64,000 nt of DNA, taken from the NCBI GenBank assembly GCA_963850195.1, contig CAWKKD010000005.1:1426001-1490000 (forward strand). Direction: 5' to 3'. Made by a program: the position numbers and the translations under genes. The notes beneath the pieces are model-generated. The model worked only from the letters and a program-made list of their open reading frames with translations, was not told where the DNA came from and did not search any database. This DNA is from Actinoallomurus sp963850195. Lineage in GTDB: Bacteria > Actinomycetota > Actinomycetes > Streptosporangiales > Streptosporangiaceae. Positions 54,825-64,000 of this stretch are shown here, in pieces. How positions within the stretch are numbered: position 1 is the stretch's first letter; each line of letters starts with the position of its first letter.

Positions 54825-56527
54825 CCGAAGCCCACGTCGGTCCACACCGGGTCGGCGAGGCCGAACGCGCCCCAGTCGGCCAGCCCGCGGCGGACCGCCA
54901 CGATCTGCGGTCGCTGGTACAGCGTCAGCGAGTGCACCTCGGCCCAGATCATCGCGTCCGCGCGGTCGGCGTCGCGTCGCGCTCGTACCGGGTCCGTCTC
55001 CGCGTCGGCCCGGTCGAGCGCGGCGTCGAGCCGCGCCGAACCGACGCGCGCGACGTTCTGCCGTGGGTCGCCGGCCGGCGACCGGCCGTAGATCGAGCGC
55101 AGGCCCGAGATCGGGTATGCCGAGCCGATCCAGGAGAACGGCGCGAGGTCGAAGGCGCCGGGGATCAGGTAGCGGTCGAAGAACGCGCCGTCCGGCACGG
55201 GCCGCAGGTCGACTCGCGCGCCGACCTCGGCGAGCATCGCCTGGACCAGCTCGCCGGTCTGCCGGCTCGCGTCGGCGCCGGCCGGGTAGACGTAGCGGAG
55301 CGTCAGCGGGCGGCCGTTCCGGCGGCGCGCCTTGCCCTCCATCCGCCAGCCCGCCCGTCCGAGCAGGTCGCGGGCCCGGTCCGGGTGGTGTTCGCCCAGG
55401 TCCGCGGCGTTGTTCCGGTAGCCCTCCTGGGTGTTGACGAACACGTGGTCATCGAGCGTCCGCGCCGTACCGCCGAGGCCGGCGAGCGCGGCGCGCGCGA
55501 TGGCCCGGCGGTCGATCGCCATCGCCAGCGCGCGGCGCACCCGTACGTCGGCCAGCACCGGTGACGCGCCGTTGAACGTGAGCTGGGTGAAGTCCGGGCC
55601 GGCCGCGGAGCGTACGACCGCACCGGGCACGGCGGCAGCCTGCCGGTACGCCGCGGCGTCCGGCACGTCGAACGCGTCGATCTCACCGGACGCGAACGCC
55701 CACGGCATCGCGTCGCGCGCCAGGTCGCGGAAGATCACCCGGTCCAGCCTGGCCCGGCGCCCCCACCACCTGGGGTCGCGCACGACCGCGACCGTCCCGG
55801 CGGTCCGGTCGAGGCGTTCCGGCCGGAACGGGCCCGCGGTGACCGGGATCCGGTCGCGCCAGGCGCCGTCCCAGGCGGCCCGCGTGCCGATCGCCCGCGC
55901 CGGGTACAGCGGGCTGAACAGGCCGCGCCACTCGCCGAACGGCCGCGCGAAGCGCACCACCACCTGCCGGTCGTCCACCCCGCGCTCGACGCTCTCGATC
56001 CGCTCGTACCCGGCGGAGGTGGTGATCCGGTACGCCGGGTTCCGCCCGGCGCAGGCCCGCCACAGGGCGCGGAAGTCGCGGTAGCCCAGAGGCCTGCCGT
56101 CCGACCAGGTCGCCTTCGGGTTGAGGTCGTAGGTCACGACCTGCCGGCCGCCGACCCTCGTCGTACGTGCGCCGGCGAGGTAGTCGAGGTCGGCGGCGAC
56201 CCGGCCGTACGCGTCGCCGCGGAACAGCCACGGCATCATCGTGCGCAGCACGCGCGCGGTGTCGAGGTCCGTGCCGCCGAGGTGCCAGTAGTTCCACTGC
56301 CGTGGGAACTCCGTGGCGGCCAGCCGCAGCGTGCCGCCATCCATCACCCGAGCCCGGGGTACGGGCCCGATGTCCTCGGCGCCGTAGTCACCGCGCGTCG
56401 GGATCGGCGCGGCGCAGGCGGCGGTCAGGAGCAGGACGAGCAGCCCGTTCACGACAGGCCGCGAACGTCTGCGGCCACGTGCACGCCGAGCGGCATCACG
56501 GGCGGCGGTCGCCGCCGGCCGGTTCAC
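54809..56527 (-). CDS. peptide/nickel-type ABC transporter substrate-binding lipoprotein
   Basis: A 572-aa DppA/OppA-like binding protein. The N-terminus is a basic signal sequence ending in lipobox LTAAC (Cys about 36). The SBP_bac_5 fold is seen in LRLAATEFPRQWNY, SDGRPLGYRDF and RRALAMAIDRRAIA. GTG 56527 overlaps the permease stop by GTGA. Only one permease and no ATPase or second permease are present, so the set is incomplete. Its 3' end overlaps the convergent GT39 gene by 16 bp. Confidence 0.88.
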   Translation of the reverse strand: MNRPAATAARDAARRARGRRRSRPVVNGLLVLLLTAACAAPIPTRGDYGAEDIGPVPRARVMDGGTLRLAATEFPRQWNYWHLGGTDLDTARVLRTMMPWLFRGDAYGRVAADLDYLAGARTTRVGGRQVVTYDLNPKATWSDGRPLGYRDFRALWRACAGRNPAYRITTSAGYERIESVERGVDDRQVVVRFARPFGEWRGLFSPLYPARAIGTRAAWDGAWRDRIPVTAGPFRPERLDRTAGTVAVVRDPRWWGRRARLDRVIFRDLARDAMPWAFASGEIDAFDVPDAAAYRQAAAVPGAVVRSAAGPDFTQLTFNGASPVLADVRVRRALAMAIDRRAIARAALAGLGGTARTLDDHVFVNTQEGYRNNAADLGEHHPDRARDLLGRAGWRMEGKARRRNGRPLTLRYVYPAGADASRQTGELVQAMLAEVGARVDLRPVPDGAFFDRYLIPGAFDLAPFSWIGSAYPISGLRSIYGRSPAGDPRQNVARVGSARLDAALDRADAETDPVRARRDADRADAMIWAEVHSLTLYQRPQIVAVRRGLADWGAFGLADPVWTDVGFGQPQR

Positions 56528-57291
56528 GCCGGGCCCCGGGCACCGGCGGCCAGGTGTGTGCCGAGCAGCAGGAGCGCGAGCAGCGCCAGCGGCGGCGCCA
56601 ACAGCCACGGGAGGGTCAGCACGGACGGGGCACCGTCGGCGATGAGCGTGCCGAGCGAGACGTCCCGTGTTCCGTCGATGACGGCGGCGCCCGCGGTCAG
56701 GATCGCGTCGGCGGCCAGCAGTGGCACCAGGCGCGGTGCGACGTGCCGGGCAAGGGCCGACGGCGCCCGCGCGACCAGATGCCGGACGTACCCGGGCCCG
56801 CGACGCGCGGCCGTCACCGCCCGGCCGACGCGTGAGGTGACCGGCCACATCAGCGCGCTGAGGAGGAGGGCGACGGCCGGGACGCTCCCCGTACGGAACG
56901 CCGGGGACACCACGGCGGCGACCAGGACCGGCGGGCAGACCAACAGCAGGTCGGCGGAGCCGGTGAGGCCGCGCGCACGCCCCGCGACCGTACCGACGAG
57001 GGCGGCCCCGGCCGTCGCCGAGACGGCGACGAGCGGTCCGAGCACGAGCGAGCGGCGCAGGGCGCGCAGGCTGAGGGCGTACATGTCGCGGCCGGACGGC
57101 GTCGTCCCGAGCCAGTGCGCTCCGGACGGCGGCGCACCGAACGCGCGGGCGTCGATGTCGGTCCAGCCCCACGCGGTCAGGTACGGCCCCGCGAACGCGA
57201 GGAGGACGAGCAGCCCGACGAGCGCCAGCCCGGCGCCCGTACGCCCGCGCCACGGCGCGCCCCACAGGAAGAGCAGCGGCAGGAAGGCCAT
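56524..57291 (-). CDS. ABC transporter permease (DppC/OppC-like)
   Basis: A 255-aa membrane protein with about six spans. The region HWLGTTPSGRDMYALSLRALRRSL is the DppC-type entry (usually 'H.LGTD..GRD'), but the EAA loop is poorly conserved. ATG 57291 has AGGGGA 5 nt upstream. It starts the two-gene unit permease-binding protein. Divergent from the zinc-finger regulator whose twin operators lie between the two. Confidence 0.82.
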   Translation of the reverse strand: MAFLPLLFLWGAPWRGRTGAGLALVGLLVLLAFAGPYLTAWGWTDIDARAFGAPPSGAHWLGTTPSGRDMYALSLRALRRSLVLGPLVAVSATAGAALVGTVAGRARGLTGSADLLLVCPPVLVAAVVSPAFRTGSVPAVALLLSALMWPVTSRVGRAVTAARRGPGYVRHLVARAPSALARHVAPRLVPLLAADAILTAGAAVIDGTRDVSLGTLIADGAPSVLTLPWLLAPPLALLALLLLGTHLAAGARGPA

Positions 57292-57374
57292 ACGTCCCCT
57301 TACGACGTGCTCCCCCGCGTCGATCACACAAAGTTACCGCAAAGTCACCCATCGCCACGGCCCGTTCGCCGACT

Positions 57375-57424
57375 TGTCAGGGCAACCCTGACAGCCCTAG
57401 CATCCGTCAGGACGACCCTGACAG
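57375..57424. promoter_or_regulatory. twin 20-bp palindromic operators
   Basis: TGTCAGGG-CAA-CCCTGACAG (57375-57394) and CGTCAGGACGACCCTGACAG (57405-57424) are direct repeats matching at 17 of 20 positions, each internally palindromic, with starts exactly 30 bp apart (about three helical turns). They lie in the 147-bp gap between the permease and the zinc-finger/HTH gene; the right one ends 14 bp before that ATG, so it sits at or after the start point. Confidence 0.75.
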
Positions 57425-57438
57425 ATCGGAGCCCTCCC

Positions 57439-57810
57439 ATGAGCACCCCCGAACTCACCGCCGAGCCCCTGAACTGCTCGTTCTGCGGCAAGCCGCACAC
57501 CGAGGTCCGGAAGCTGGTCGCCGGCCCCGGCGTCTACATCTGCGACGAATGCGTCGCGCTGGCCGAGTCGATCGTCCAGGAGTACCGGGACAAGCCGGTC
57601 GAGGTACGCCTGCCGACGTGGGAGTCCCTGTCCGACGAGCAGATGCTCGAGCACATCCCCCGGGTCTCCGCGGTCGCCGACCAGGTGGAGGCCGGCCTGC
57701 GCTCCTGGGTCCAGGAGCTCCGCCGCAGGGGCGTCACCTGGGCACGGATCGGCGAGGCCCTCGGCACCACCCGCCAGTCCGCGTGGGAGCGCTTCTCCGG
57801 CGAGGAGTAA
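57439..57810 (+). CDS. ClpX-type C4 zinc finger plus helix-turn-helix protein
   Basis: A 123-aa protein. The N-terminal zinc finger (CSFCGKPH...VYICDECV, about 13-41) is the ClpX N-domain but no ATPase follows. The C-terminal 40 residues form an HTH (RRRGVTWARIGEALGTTRQSAWERF, about 93-119) seen in many actinomycete proteins. It thus combines a protease-adaptor-type zinc domain with a DNA-binding motif. Twin operators directly upstream suggest autoregulation. The TetR gene starts about 40 bp downstream. No experimental role is known to me. Confidence 0.82.
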   Translation: MSTPELTAEPLNCSFCGKPHTEVRKLVAGPGVYICDECVALAESIVQEYRDKPVEVRLPTWESLSDEQMLEHIPRVSAVADQVEAGLRSWVQELRRRGVTWARIGEALGTTRQSAWERFSGEE

Positions 57811-57851
57811 TCACCCCGATAGCGACGGCCGAATCGGTTTCGGTTACGCTG

Positions 57852-58451
57852 ATGCACGTGACCCCGGTCAAGCGACAGGCCCGAGCGGAGCGGACCCGTG
57901 CCGCGCTCCTCCGAGGCGCCCGCGAGGTGTTCGAGGAGCGCGGCTTCCTCGACGCCCGGATCAGCGAGATCTGCGAGCGGGCCGGAGTGGCGTACGGCAG
58001 CTTCTACACGCACTTCGCGGACAAGGACGCGATCTTCGCCGAGCTGATCGACGAGATGCTCGGCACGCTCCTCGCCGTCATGCGGGCCGAACCCCTGCAC
58101 GGCGACGGCCCGAGGGCGCGCATCGCCGGCGCCAACCGCGCCTACCTGCGGGCCTACCGCGAGCACGCCCGACTGATGGCGGTCTTCGAGCAGGTCGCGA
58201 CCTTCTCCCCCGCCATGCGGCGCACGTACTCGCGGGCCTGGGGCGTGTTCTATGACCGCCAGGAACGCGCGATCCGCGGCTGGCAGCAGTCCGGACTCAT
58301 CCCCGAGGACGTCGACCCGCGCACCGCGGCTGTGGCGCTCGCCACGATGATCGGCCGCACCGCGTACACCTGGTTCGTGCTCGGTACACCGCACGACGAC
58401 GCCGACGTCGAACAGCTCACCCGGCTCTACTGCCGGGCCATCGGTATCTAG
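57852..58451 (+). CDS. TetR/AcrR-family transcriptional regulator
   Basis: A 199-aa repressor. N-terminal HTH (ISEICERAGVAYGSFYTHFADKDAIFAELI, about 38-68) and a helical ligand domain. ATG 57852 is listed, but GTG 57858 may be the real start: TACGCT (57845-57850) lies 7 bp before it, fitting a leaderless mRNA, and no ribosome site exists. It is 11 bp upstream of two acyl-CoA dehydrogenase genes and probably senses an acyl-CoA. Confidence 0.9.
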   Translation: MHVTPVKRQARAERTRAALLRGAREVFEERGFLDARISEICERAGVAYGSFYTHFADKDAIFAELIDEMLGTLLAVMRAEPLHGDGPRARIAGANRAYLRAYREHARLMAVFEQVATFSPAMRRTYSRAWGVFYDRQERAIRGWQQSGLIPEDVDPRTAAVALATMIGRTAYTWFVLGTPHDDADVEQLTRLYCRAIGI

Positions 58452-58462
58452 GAGGAGGCATC

Positions 58463-59632
<1,170 letters not shown>

Positions 59633-59634
59633 TC

Positions 59635-60669
59635 ATGGACTTCGCGTTCTCCGAGGAGCAGGAGCAGCTGCGCGGGTTCGCCCGTGAGTTCCTGACCGAA
59701 CGCTACGACGACGTACGGCTGGCGGAGATCGCCGACTCGGCCACCGGCGTCGACGCCGAGGTATGGCCACGGCTCGCCGAGATGGGCTGGCTGGACGCCG
59801 AGCTGACCTTCCTCGACCAGGCGGTGCTGTTCGAGGAGACCGGCCACCGGCCGCTACCCGCGCCGTACCTGTCCACGATGGCCCTCGCCGCGCCCGCGCT
59901 GGACGGGGAGACGGCCAAGCGGATCCCCGAGGGCGGGCTGCGCGCGACGCTCGCGTGGGCCGAGCCGGGCGGGCCGCAGGGCCTCTTGGACCCCGCGACG
60001 GCCACGGTCTCCGGCGTGCTGCTGACCGGCGAGAAGACCCTGGTGCCGGACGGCGCCTCGGCCGACCTGTTCGTCGTGACGGCCGCCGACGGCCTGTACG
60101 CGGTCGAGGCGTCCGACGCCGCCGTCACGCCGCGTACGACGCTCGACGGCACGCGTCGCGTCGCCGACGTTCGCTTCGACGCCGCCCCCGCCCGTACGCT
60201 CGCGACCGGCGAGGAGGCGCAACTCCTGCTCGGCCGGATCCGCGACCGCGCGTACGCCGCGCTGGCCCTGGAGGGCGTCGGCGTCGCACAGCGCGCGCTG
60301 GACCTCCTGGTCGCCTACGCCAAGGAACGCGAGCAGTTCGGCCGCCCGATCGGCGTCTACCAGGCGGTCTCGCACAAGGCCTCCGACGTCTACGTACGCC
60401 TCCAGGAGGCACGGTCGCTGGCCTACTGGGCGGCATGGTGCGTGTCCGAGGACGACGCCATGGCGCGGCAGGCCTGCCTGGCGGCCAAGTCCTTCGCCGG
60501 AGAGACGGCCGTGTTCGCGTGCGAGAACGCCATCCAGGGCCACGGCGGCATCGGCTTCACCTGGGAACACGTCCTGCACCGCTACTACAAGCGCGCCCAG
60601 TGGCTGGCCGCCTTCGACGGACCCGCACGCGAGCAGCGCGCCGAGATCTCGGCGTATCTCCTGGACTAG
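59635..60669 (+). CDS. acyl-CoA dehydrogenase (FadE-type, shorter subunit)
   Basis: A 344-aa protein beginning MDFAFSEEQEQLRGFAREFL. The middle FAD/substrate part is short and lacks the 'SEPGSGSD' motif of the first subunit, while the C-terminal helices (YAKEREQFGRPIGVYQAVSHK, AIQGHGGIGFTWE) are conserved. This fits the alpha2-beta2 FadE type in which two unlike chains share one FAD site. ATG 59635 with GAAGGGG upstream. Confidence 0.92.
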   Translation: MDFAFSEEQEQLRGFAREFLTERYDDVRLAEIADSATGVDAEVWPRLAEMGWLDAELTFLDQAVLFEETGHRPLPAPYLSTMALAAPALDGETAKRIPEGGLRATLAWAEPGGPQGLLDPATATVSGVLLTGEKTLVPDGASADLFVVTAADGLYAVEASDAAVTPRTTLDGTRRVADVRFDAAPARTLATGEEAQLLLGRIRDRAYAALALEGVGVAQRALDLLVAYAKEREQFGRPIGVYQAVSHKASDVYVRLQEARSLAYWAAWCVSEDDAMARQACLAAKSFAGETAVFACENAIQGHGGIGFTWEHVLHRYYKRAQWLAAFDGPAREQRAEISAYLLD

Positions 60670-60670
60670 G

Positions 60671-60703
60671 GGTGTGAGGGCGAGCCGAGCCCGCCCTCAC
60701 ACC
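60671..60703. terminator. bidirectional terminator between acyl-CoA dehydrogenase genes and dapF
   Basis: Perfect 12-bp stem GGTGTGAGGGCG / CGCCCTCACACC (60671-60682 and 60692-60703) with a 9-nt loop, in a convergent gap. Confidence 0.85.
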
Positions 60704-60726
60704 GACGTCGGCTTGGGCGGTGAGCC

Positions 60727-61521
60727 TTAGGAACGCAGTTCGCCGTCGGCGACGAGGACGGCCGGGCCGCGTAGGAAGCTGGTTCGGCCGTCCAGGATCA
60801 CGGTGACGACGCCGCCGGGTACCGCGATGTCCCAGCTGCCCTCGGTGCGTCCCTCGTCGTAGGCGGCGGCGACCGCGGTCGCGACGGCGCCCGTGCCGCA
60901 GGAGCGGGTCTCGCCCGAACCTCGCTCGTACACGCGCATCTCGACGCTCGCGCCGCCGAGGGAGCGGTACAGCTCGACGTTGACGCCGTCGGGGAAGGCC
61001 GCGGGGTCGAAGACGGGCGGGCGGCTCAGGTCGAGGGTCTCGACCGGCTCGGTGATGCGGCAGGCCAGGTGGGGGTTGCCCATGGACACGCGCAGGCCTT
61101 CGCGTGGGATGCCCGCGACGGACGCGGTGCCGGCGCCCCCGATCTCGGGTGCGCCCATCTCGACGGTGACGTCGCCGCTCGGGCCCAGGCTCACGGCGCG
61201 TACGCCGGCGCGGGTGGCGACCCGCAGGTCGCCGGGGGCGGCCAGACCCGCGTCGACCAGGTAGCGGGCGAACACCCGCACGCCGTTGCCGCACATCTCG
61301 GCGATGCCGCCGTCGGAGTTGCGGTAGTCCATGAACCACTCGGCGTCCTCGTCACGGCCGAGGGCCTTCGTGCGTACGACGCGCAGCACCCCGTCGGCGC
61401 CGATGCCCGCCCGCCGGTCGCACAGCGAGGCGACGAACTCGGCGGTGAGGTCGAGGGTGCCATCGAGGTCCGGCAGGATCACGAAGTCGTTCTCGGTGCC
61501 GTGCCCCTTCACGAAACGCAT
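60727..61521 (-). CDS. dapF: diaminopimelate epimerase
   Basis: Converts LL- to meso-diaminopimelate for lysine and peptidoglycan synthesis. The 264-aa protein has both catalytic cysteines: EMCGNGVR (about 79) and SCGTGAVATA (about 219). Start MRFVKGHGTENDFVIL is standard. It follows miaA on the same strand with an 84-bp gap. In relatives hflX follows next; here the accessory block intervenes. Confidence 0.95.
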   Translation of the reverse strand: MRFVKGHGTENDFVILPDLDGTLDLTAEFVASLCDRRAGIGADGVLRVVRTKALGRDEDAEWFMDYRNSDGGIAEMCGNGVRVFARYLVDAGLAAPGDLRVATRAGVRAVSLGPSGDVTVEMGAPEIGGAGTASVAGIPREGLRVSMGNPHLACRITEPVETLDLSRPPVFDPAAFPDGVNVELYRSLGGASVEMRVYERGSGETRSCGTGAVATAVAAAYDEGRTEGSWDIAVPGGVVTVILDGRTSFLRGPAVLVADGELRS

Positions 61522-61572
61522 GCGTCGATCGTATCCAGCACCGGCACGTCCATGGCCGATCGAGCACGTCAG

Positions 61573-61593
61573 GGGCAGGAGAAACCCCTGCCC
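61573..61593. terminator. weak hairpin between miaA and dapF
   Basis: A 7-bp stem GGGCAGG / CCTGCCC with a 7-nt loop 12 bp after the miaA stop; modest and without a T-run. Confidence 0.3.
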
Positions 61594-61605
61594 GTGACCG
61601 GCTCC

Positions 61606-62499
61606 TCAGGTCCCGCCGATCGTGTCCAGGGCCCGCGTGACGGGTGCGTCGTAGGGGATCCACCGCACCCGCGGGTCGCGGCGGAACCACGACTCCTGGC
61701 GGCGCGCGAACCTCCTGGTGGCCCGGATCGTCTCCTCCTTGGCCCGATCCTCGGTCCACTCCCCCGACAGGTGGCGCAGGACCTGGGCGTACCCGAGGGC
61801 CCGGCTCGCGGTACGCCCCTCGCGCAGGCCGTGCGGCTCGAGGGCGCGCACCTCCTCGACGAGCCCGGCCGCCCACATACGCTCGACGCGTACGGCGATG
61901 CGCTCGTCCAGTACGGGGCGCGGCACGACGAGCCCGATCTGCGTGGCGTCGCCGGTGTCCTCGTAGGACGGCAGGGACGCGGAGAACGGCCGCCCGGTCA
62001 TCTCGATCACCTCGAGGGCGCGGACGATGCGCCGCCCGTTGCTGGTCAGGATCGACGCGGCCGCCACGGGGTCGCGCTCGGCGAGCCGCGCGTGCAGGGC
62101 CGCCGAACCCGATTCCTCCAGCTCGGCCTCGAGCCGGGCGCGTACGCCGGGGTCGGTGCCGGGGAAGTCCAGGTCGTCCAGGACCGCGCGAACGTACAGA
62201 CCGGACCCGCCGACCAGCAGCGGAATCCGGCCGCGCCCGGTGATCTCCTCGATCACCGTCTCGGCCGCCCGCTGGTACTCCGCGACGCTGGCGGGGCACG
62301 TGACGTCCCAGATGTCGAGCAGGTGGTGGGGAACCCCCCGGCGCTCGGCCATGGTCAGCTTGGCGGTGCCGACGTCCATGCCTCGGTAGAGCTGCATGGA
62401 GTCGGCGTTGACCACCTCGCCCCCGAGCCGCAGGGCCAGCTCGGTCGCCAGATCGGACTTGCCGGAGGCGGTGGGCCCCACGATGGCGATCACGTTCAT
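61606..62499 (-). CDS. miaA: tRNA dimethylallyltransferase
   Basis: Adds the dimethylallyl group to A37 of tRNAs reading U-starting codons; MiaB then thiomethylates it. About 297 aa with P-loop GPTASGKSD near residue 7, NADSMQLYRGMDVGTAK and the C-terminal RRFARRQESWFRRD. ATG 62499 gives the usual MNVIAIVGPT start. GTG 62508 three codons earlier is possible; TAGCAT lies right before it and no ribosome site exists for either. Confidence 0.95.
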   Translation of the reverse strand: MNVIAIVGPTASGKSDLATELALRLGGEVVNADSMQLYRGMDVGTAKLTMAERRGVPHHLLDIWDVTCPASVAEYQRAAETVIEEITGRGRIPLLVGGSGLYVRAVLDDLDFPGTDPGVRARLEAELEESGSAALHARLAERDPVAAASILTSNGRRIVRALEVIEMTGRPFSASLPSYEDTGDATQIGLVVPRPVLDERIAVRVERMWAAGLVEEVRALEPHGLREGRTASRALGYAQVLRHLSGEWTEDRAKEETIRATRRFARRQESWFRRDPRVRWIPYDAPVTRALDTIGGT

Positions 62500-62571
62500 C
62501 CCGGTCACATGCTAATTCTGGCCCCCACACGGGTATGGCTCCGCACAACGACGAAGCATCCGGGGGGATCC

Positions 62572-62784
62572 ATGTCGATCATCGACAAGGTCAAGAACTT
62601 CCTGAGTCAGCATGAGACGCAGGTCGACCAGGCCATCGACAAGGCCGGAGACATCGCCGACCAGCGGACCGGAGGCAAGTACTCCGACCAGATCGACAAG
62701 GCTCAGGACCAGGCCAAGAAGATGACCGGGCCGAATGAGCCCCACGAGCCCTACGGGACCCGGGAGGACGACGGGCGGCAGTAG
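62572..62784 (+). CDS. MT0933/Rv0909-type antitoxin-like protein
   Basis: A 70-aa, charged, helical protein: SIIDKVKNFLSQHETQVDQAIDKAG then DQRTGGKYSDQIDKAQ in two amphipathic stretches. It matches the PF14013 family named after a mycobacterial antitoxin. GGGGGATCC precedes the ATG. No adjacent toxin gene exists: neighbours are miaA and the extradiol-like gene. In many actinomycetes this solitary gene keeps exactly this position, which argues for another, possibly stress-related, role. Confidence 0.8.
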   Translation: MSIIDKVKNFLSQHETQVDQAIDKAGDIADQRTGGKYSDQIDKAQDQAKKMTGPNEPHEPYGTREDDGRQ

Positions 62785-62790
62785 CCCGGC

Positions 62791-63453
62791 TCAGGCCCGC
62801 GTCCAGCTCGCGACGAGGTAGCCGACGCCGTACGGTGCCTCGTCGTAATGAAGGCGCGCCGCGAAGCGTGCGCCGCGCGCCGCTCCCGCGAGCACCTGCC
62901 AGGGCGCACGGCCCGCGACGAGCAGGTCGGAGGCCAGGTCCGCGTCCATACGGGACAGGGCCTCGGCGTCGGCCGACCCGAGGGCGCGTGCGGCCCCGGC
63001 GTCGAAGCCGTCGGCTCGCGGGTCCAGGTGGCCCGGGGCCTTCTCGGTACGGCAGGCGGTCCCGTCGCCCATGACCAGCAGCGACACGCGCCGAGCGGCC
63101 AGCGCCGCGCCGAGCCGCTCGCACTCCTGCGGCGCGGCGTCCTCCGCGACGGACCGGTAGTGCGCGCGGCGCCCGCCGAGCAGCCAGCGGCCGATCGTCA
63201 GGGACAGCGGCAGCACCGGCGCGCCCGTGCCGACGGTGACGTCGGCGCCGTAGGGCCGCAGCGTGCCCGACGCGTCCGGCCCGAAGTCGCGGGTCCGCGG
63301 CCCCGCGCCGATCACGATCAGCGGGTCGGCGGACAGCCTGTTCACGGCGTCGCGGCACGCGTCCCGCAGCGCGTCGAGCTCGTGCGCCGCGCCGCGTGCC
63401 ACCTCGGGCACGAGCAGCGGCGGGTGCGGGCACACCGCCGCCGAGATCAGCAC
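62791..63453 (-). CDS. class III extradiol dioxygenase-type (LigB-like) protein
   Basis: A 220-aa protein of the LigB/MEMO superfamily conserved between miaB and miaA in actinomycetes. It begins LISAAVCPHPPLLVPEV with the expected first His (PHPP). Later metal ligands of true dioxygenases are not evident, so catalytic function is doubtful. GTG 63453 is chosen; it starts 8 bp after the miaB stop codon. Role unknown; conserved linkage suggests a link to tRNA modification. Confidence 0.8.
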   Translation of the reverse strand: MLISAAVCPHPPLLVPEVARGAAHELDALRDACRDAVNRLSADPLIVIGAGPRTRDFGPDASGTLRPYGADVTVGTGAPVLPLSLTIGRWLLGGRRAHYRSVAEDAAPQECERLGAALAARRVSLLVMGDGTACRTEKAPGHLDPRADGFDAGAARALGSADAEALSRMDADLASDLLVAGRAPWQVLAGAARGARFAARLHYDEAPYGVGYLVASWTRA

Positions 63454-63460
63454 GCCGGCG

Positions 63461-64000
63461 TCACGAACAGGACGGTGCGACCGGCGTGGACGCGGGCCGT
63501 CCGATGCCGGGCATTCCGAGGGAGACTCCCCTGGCGGGCTCGGCGACACGCCGCTCCCACGCGTCACCGGCCGGCGTACGGCGGACCCCGAGGACCGGGC
63601 CGTCGGCGACGAGATGGTGGGGCGCCGCGTACGTGACGCCGACCGTCACCACGTCGCCGGGCCGCGCGGTGTCGTCCGCCGTGAAGTGCACGAGGCGGTT
63701 GTCGGCGGCGCGGCCGGACATGCGGCGCGTGCGCTCGTCCTTGCGGCCCTCGCCCTCCGCGACCAGGACGTCGAGGGTGCGGCCGAGCTGCTTCTTGCCC
63801 TCCGTCCAGGAGATCTCCTCCTGCAGCGCGACGAGCCGCTCGTACCGCTCCTGCACGACCGCCTTCGGCAGCTGGCCGTCCATCTCGGCGGCCGGTGTGC
63901 CGGGCCGCTTGGAGTACTGGAAGGTGTACGCGCCGGAGAACCGCGCCTCGCGTACGACGTGCAGGGTCTGCTCGAAGTCCTCGTCGGTCTCGCCGGGGAA
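63461..64000 (-). CDS. miaB: tRNA-2-methylthio-N6-dimethylallyladenosine synthase (C-terminal part)
   Basis: Radical-SAM methylthiotransferase acting on i6A37. Only the last 179 residues are in the window; the iron-sulfur motifs lie beyond the right edge. FPGETDEDFEQTL, AYTFQYSKRPGTPAAEM and the C-terminal TRAM domain (SGRAADNRLVHF..., with GDVVTVGVTYAAPHHLVADG) identify it. The last 30 residues are a non-conserved tail. Confidence 0.93.
   Translation of the reverse strand, partial: FPGETDEDFEQTLHVVREARFSGAYTFQYSKRPGTPAAEMDGQLPKAVVQERYERLVALQEEISWTEGKKQLGRTLDVLVAEGEGRKDERTRRMSGRAADNRLVHFTADDTARPGDVVTVGVTYAAPHHLVADGPVLGVRRTPAGDAWERRVAEPARGVSLGMPGIGRPASTPVAPSCS

Overview
The window is high-GC DNA from an actinomycete chromosome. 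The main signs are the conserved block from era to comEC, a HrcA/CIRCE heat-shock locus, DUF5753/DUF397 regulator pairs, deazaflavin- and F420-type oxidoreductases, a SigE-family ECF sigma factor, frequent GTG/TTG starts and several leaderless-looking promoters. A filamentous order such as Streptosporangiales (Thermomonosporaceae-like) fits best, but this is an inference and no genus is claimed. No tRNA, rRNA or CRISPR array was seen.

Left part (1-33.8 kb) is mostly housekeeping. It starts with the tail of an emfourin-like protease inhibitor, then leuA with a Leu-codon-rich leader, a DDAH-type hydrolase, a zinc-ribbon/TerB protein and a double-GNAT acetyltransferase. A long minus-strand series follows: hrcA-dnaJ-rsmE, HIT, phoH-ybeY-CNNM transporter-CDA-like-era. 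It is interrupted by a plus-strand ECF sigma factor operon. Next come DUF3097, DUF4870, hemW, an RsbW-like kinase, an LLM oxidoreductase, lepA, rpsT and holA. The DNA-uptake genes comEA-comEC are separated from holA by small oxidoreductases, a dead MFS transporter, a 173-bp element with 24-bp terminal inverted repeats, degV and a second LLM oxidoreductase. An alpha/beta hydrolase, hutI and hflX end this part.

Middle and right part (33.9-60.7 kb) is an accessory block inserted between hflX and dapF, genes that are neighbours in many actinomycetes. Malate synthase and glcDEF plus an LctP-type permease make a glycolate/lactate-to-malate route, each promoter carrying its own palindrome. An MprAB-like two-component system, two divergent DUF5753 regulators (one with a truncated DUF397 partner), and a LysR/EamA pair follow. 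At 48.0-51.3 kb a fatty-acid-desaturase-like protein, a heme-oxygenase-like diiron oxygenase and an O-methyltransferase form a small cluster with its own operators. This is the best candidate for an undescribed pathway. Then come a GT2-GtrA fusion, a GT39 protein with a collagen-like Gly-Pro-Gly linker, an incomplete peptide ABC transporter, a ClpX-type zinc-finger/HTH protein behind twin 20-bp operators, and a TetR plus two acyl-CoA dehydrogenases.

The right end (60.7-64 kb) returns to conserved genes: dapF, miaA, an MT0933-type antitoxin-like protein, a class III extradiol-type protein and the C-terminal part of miaB.
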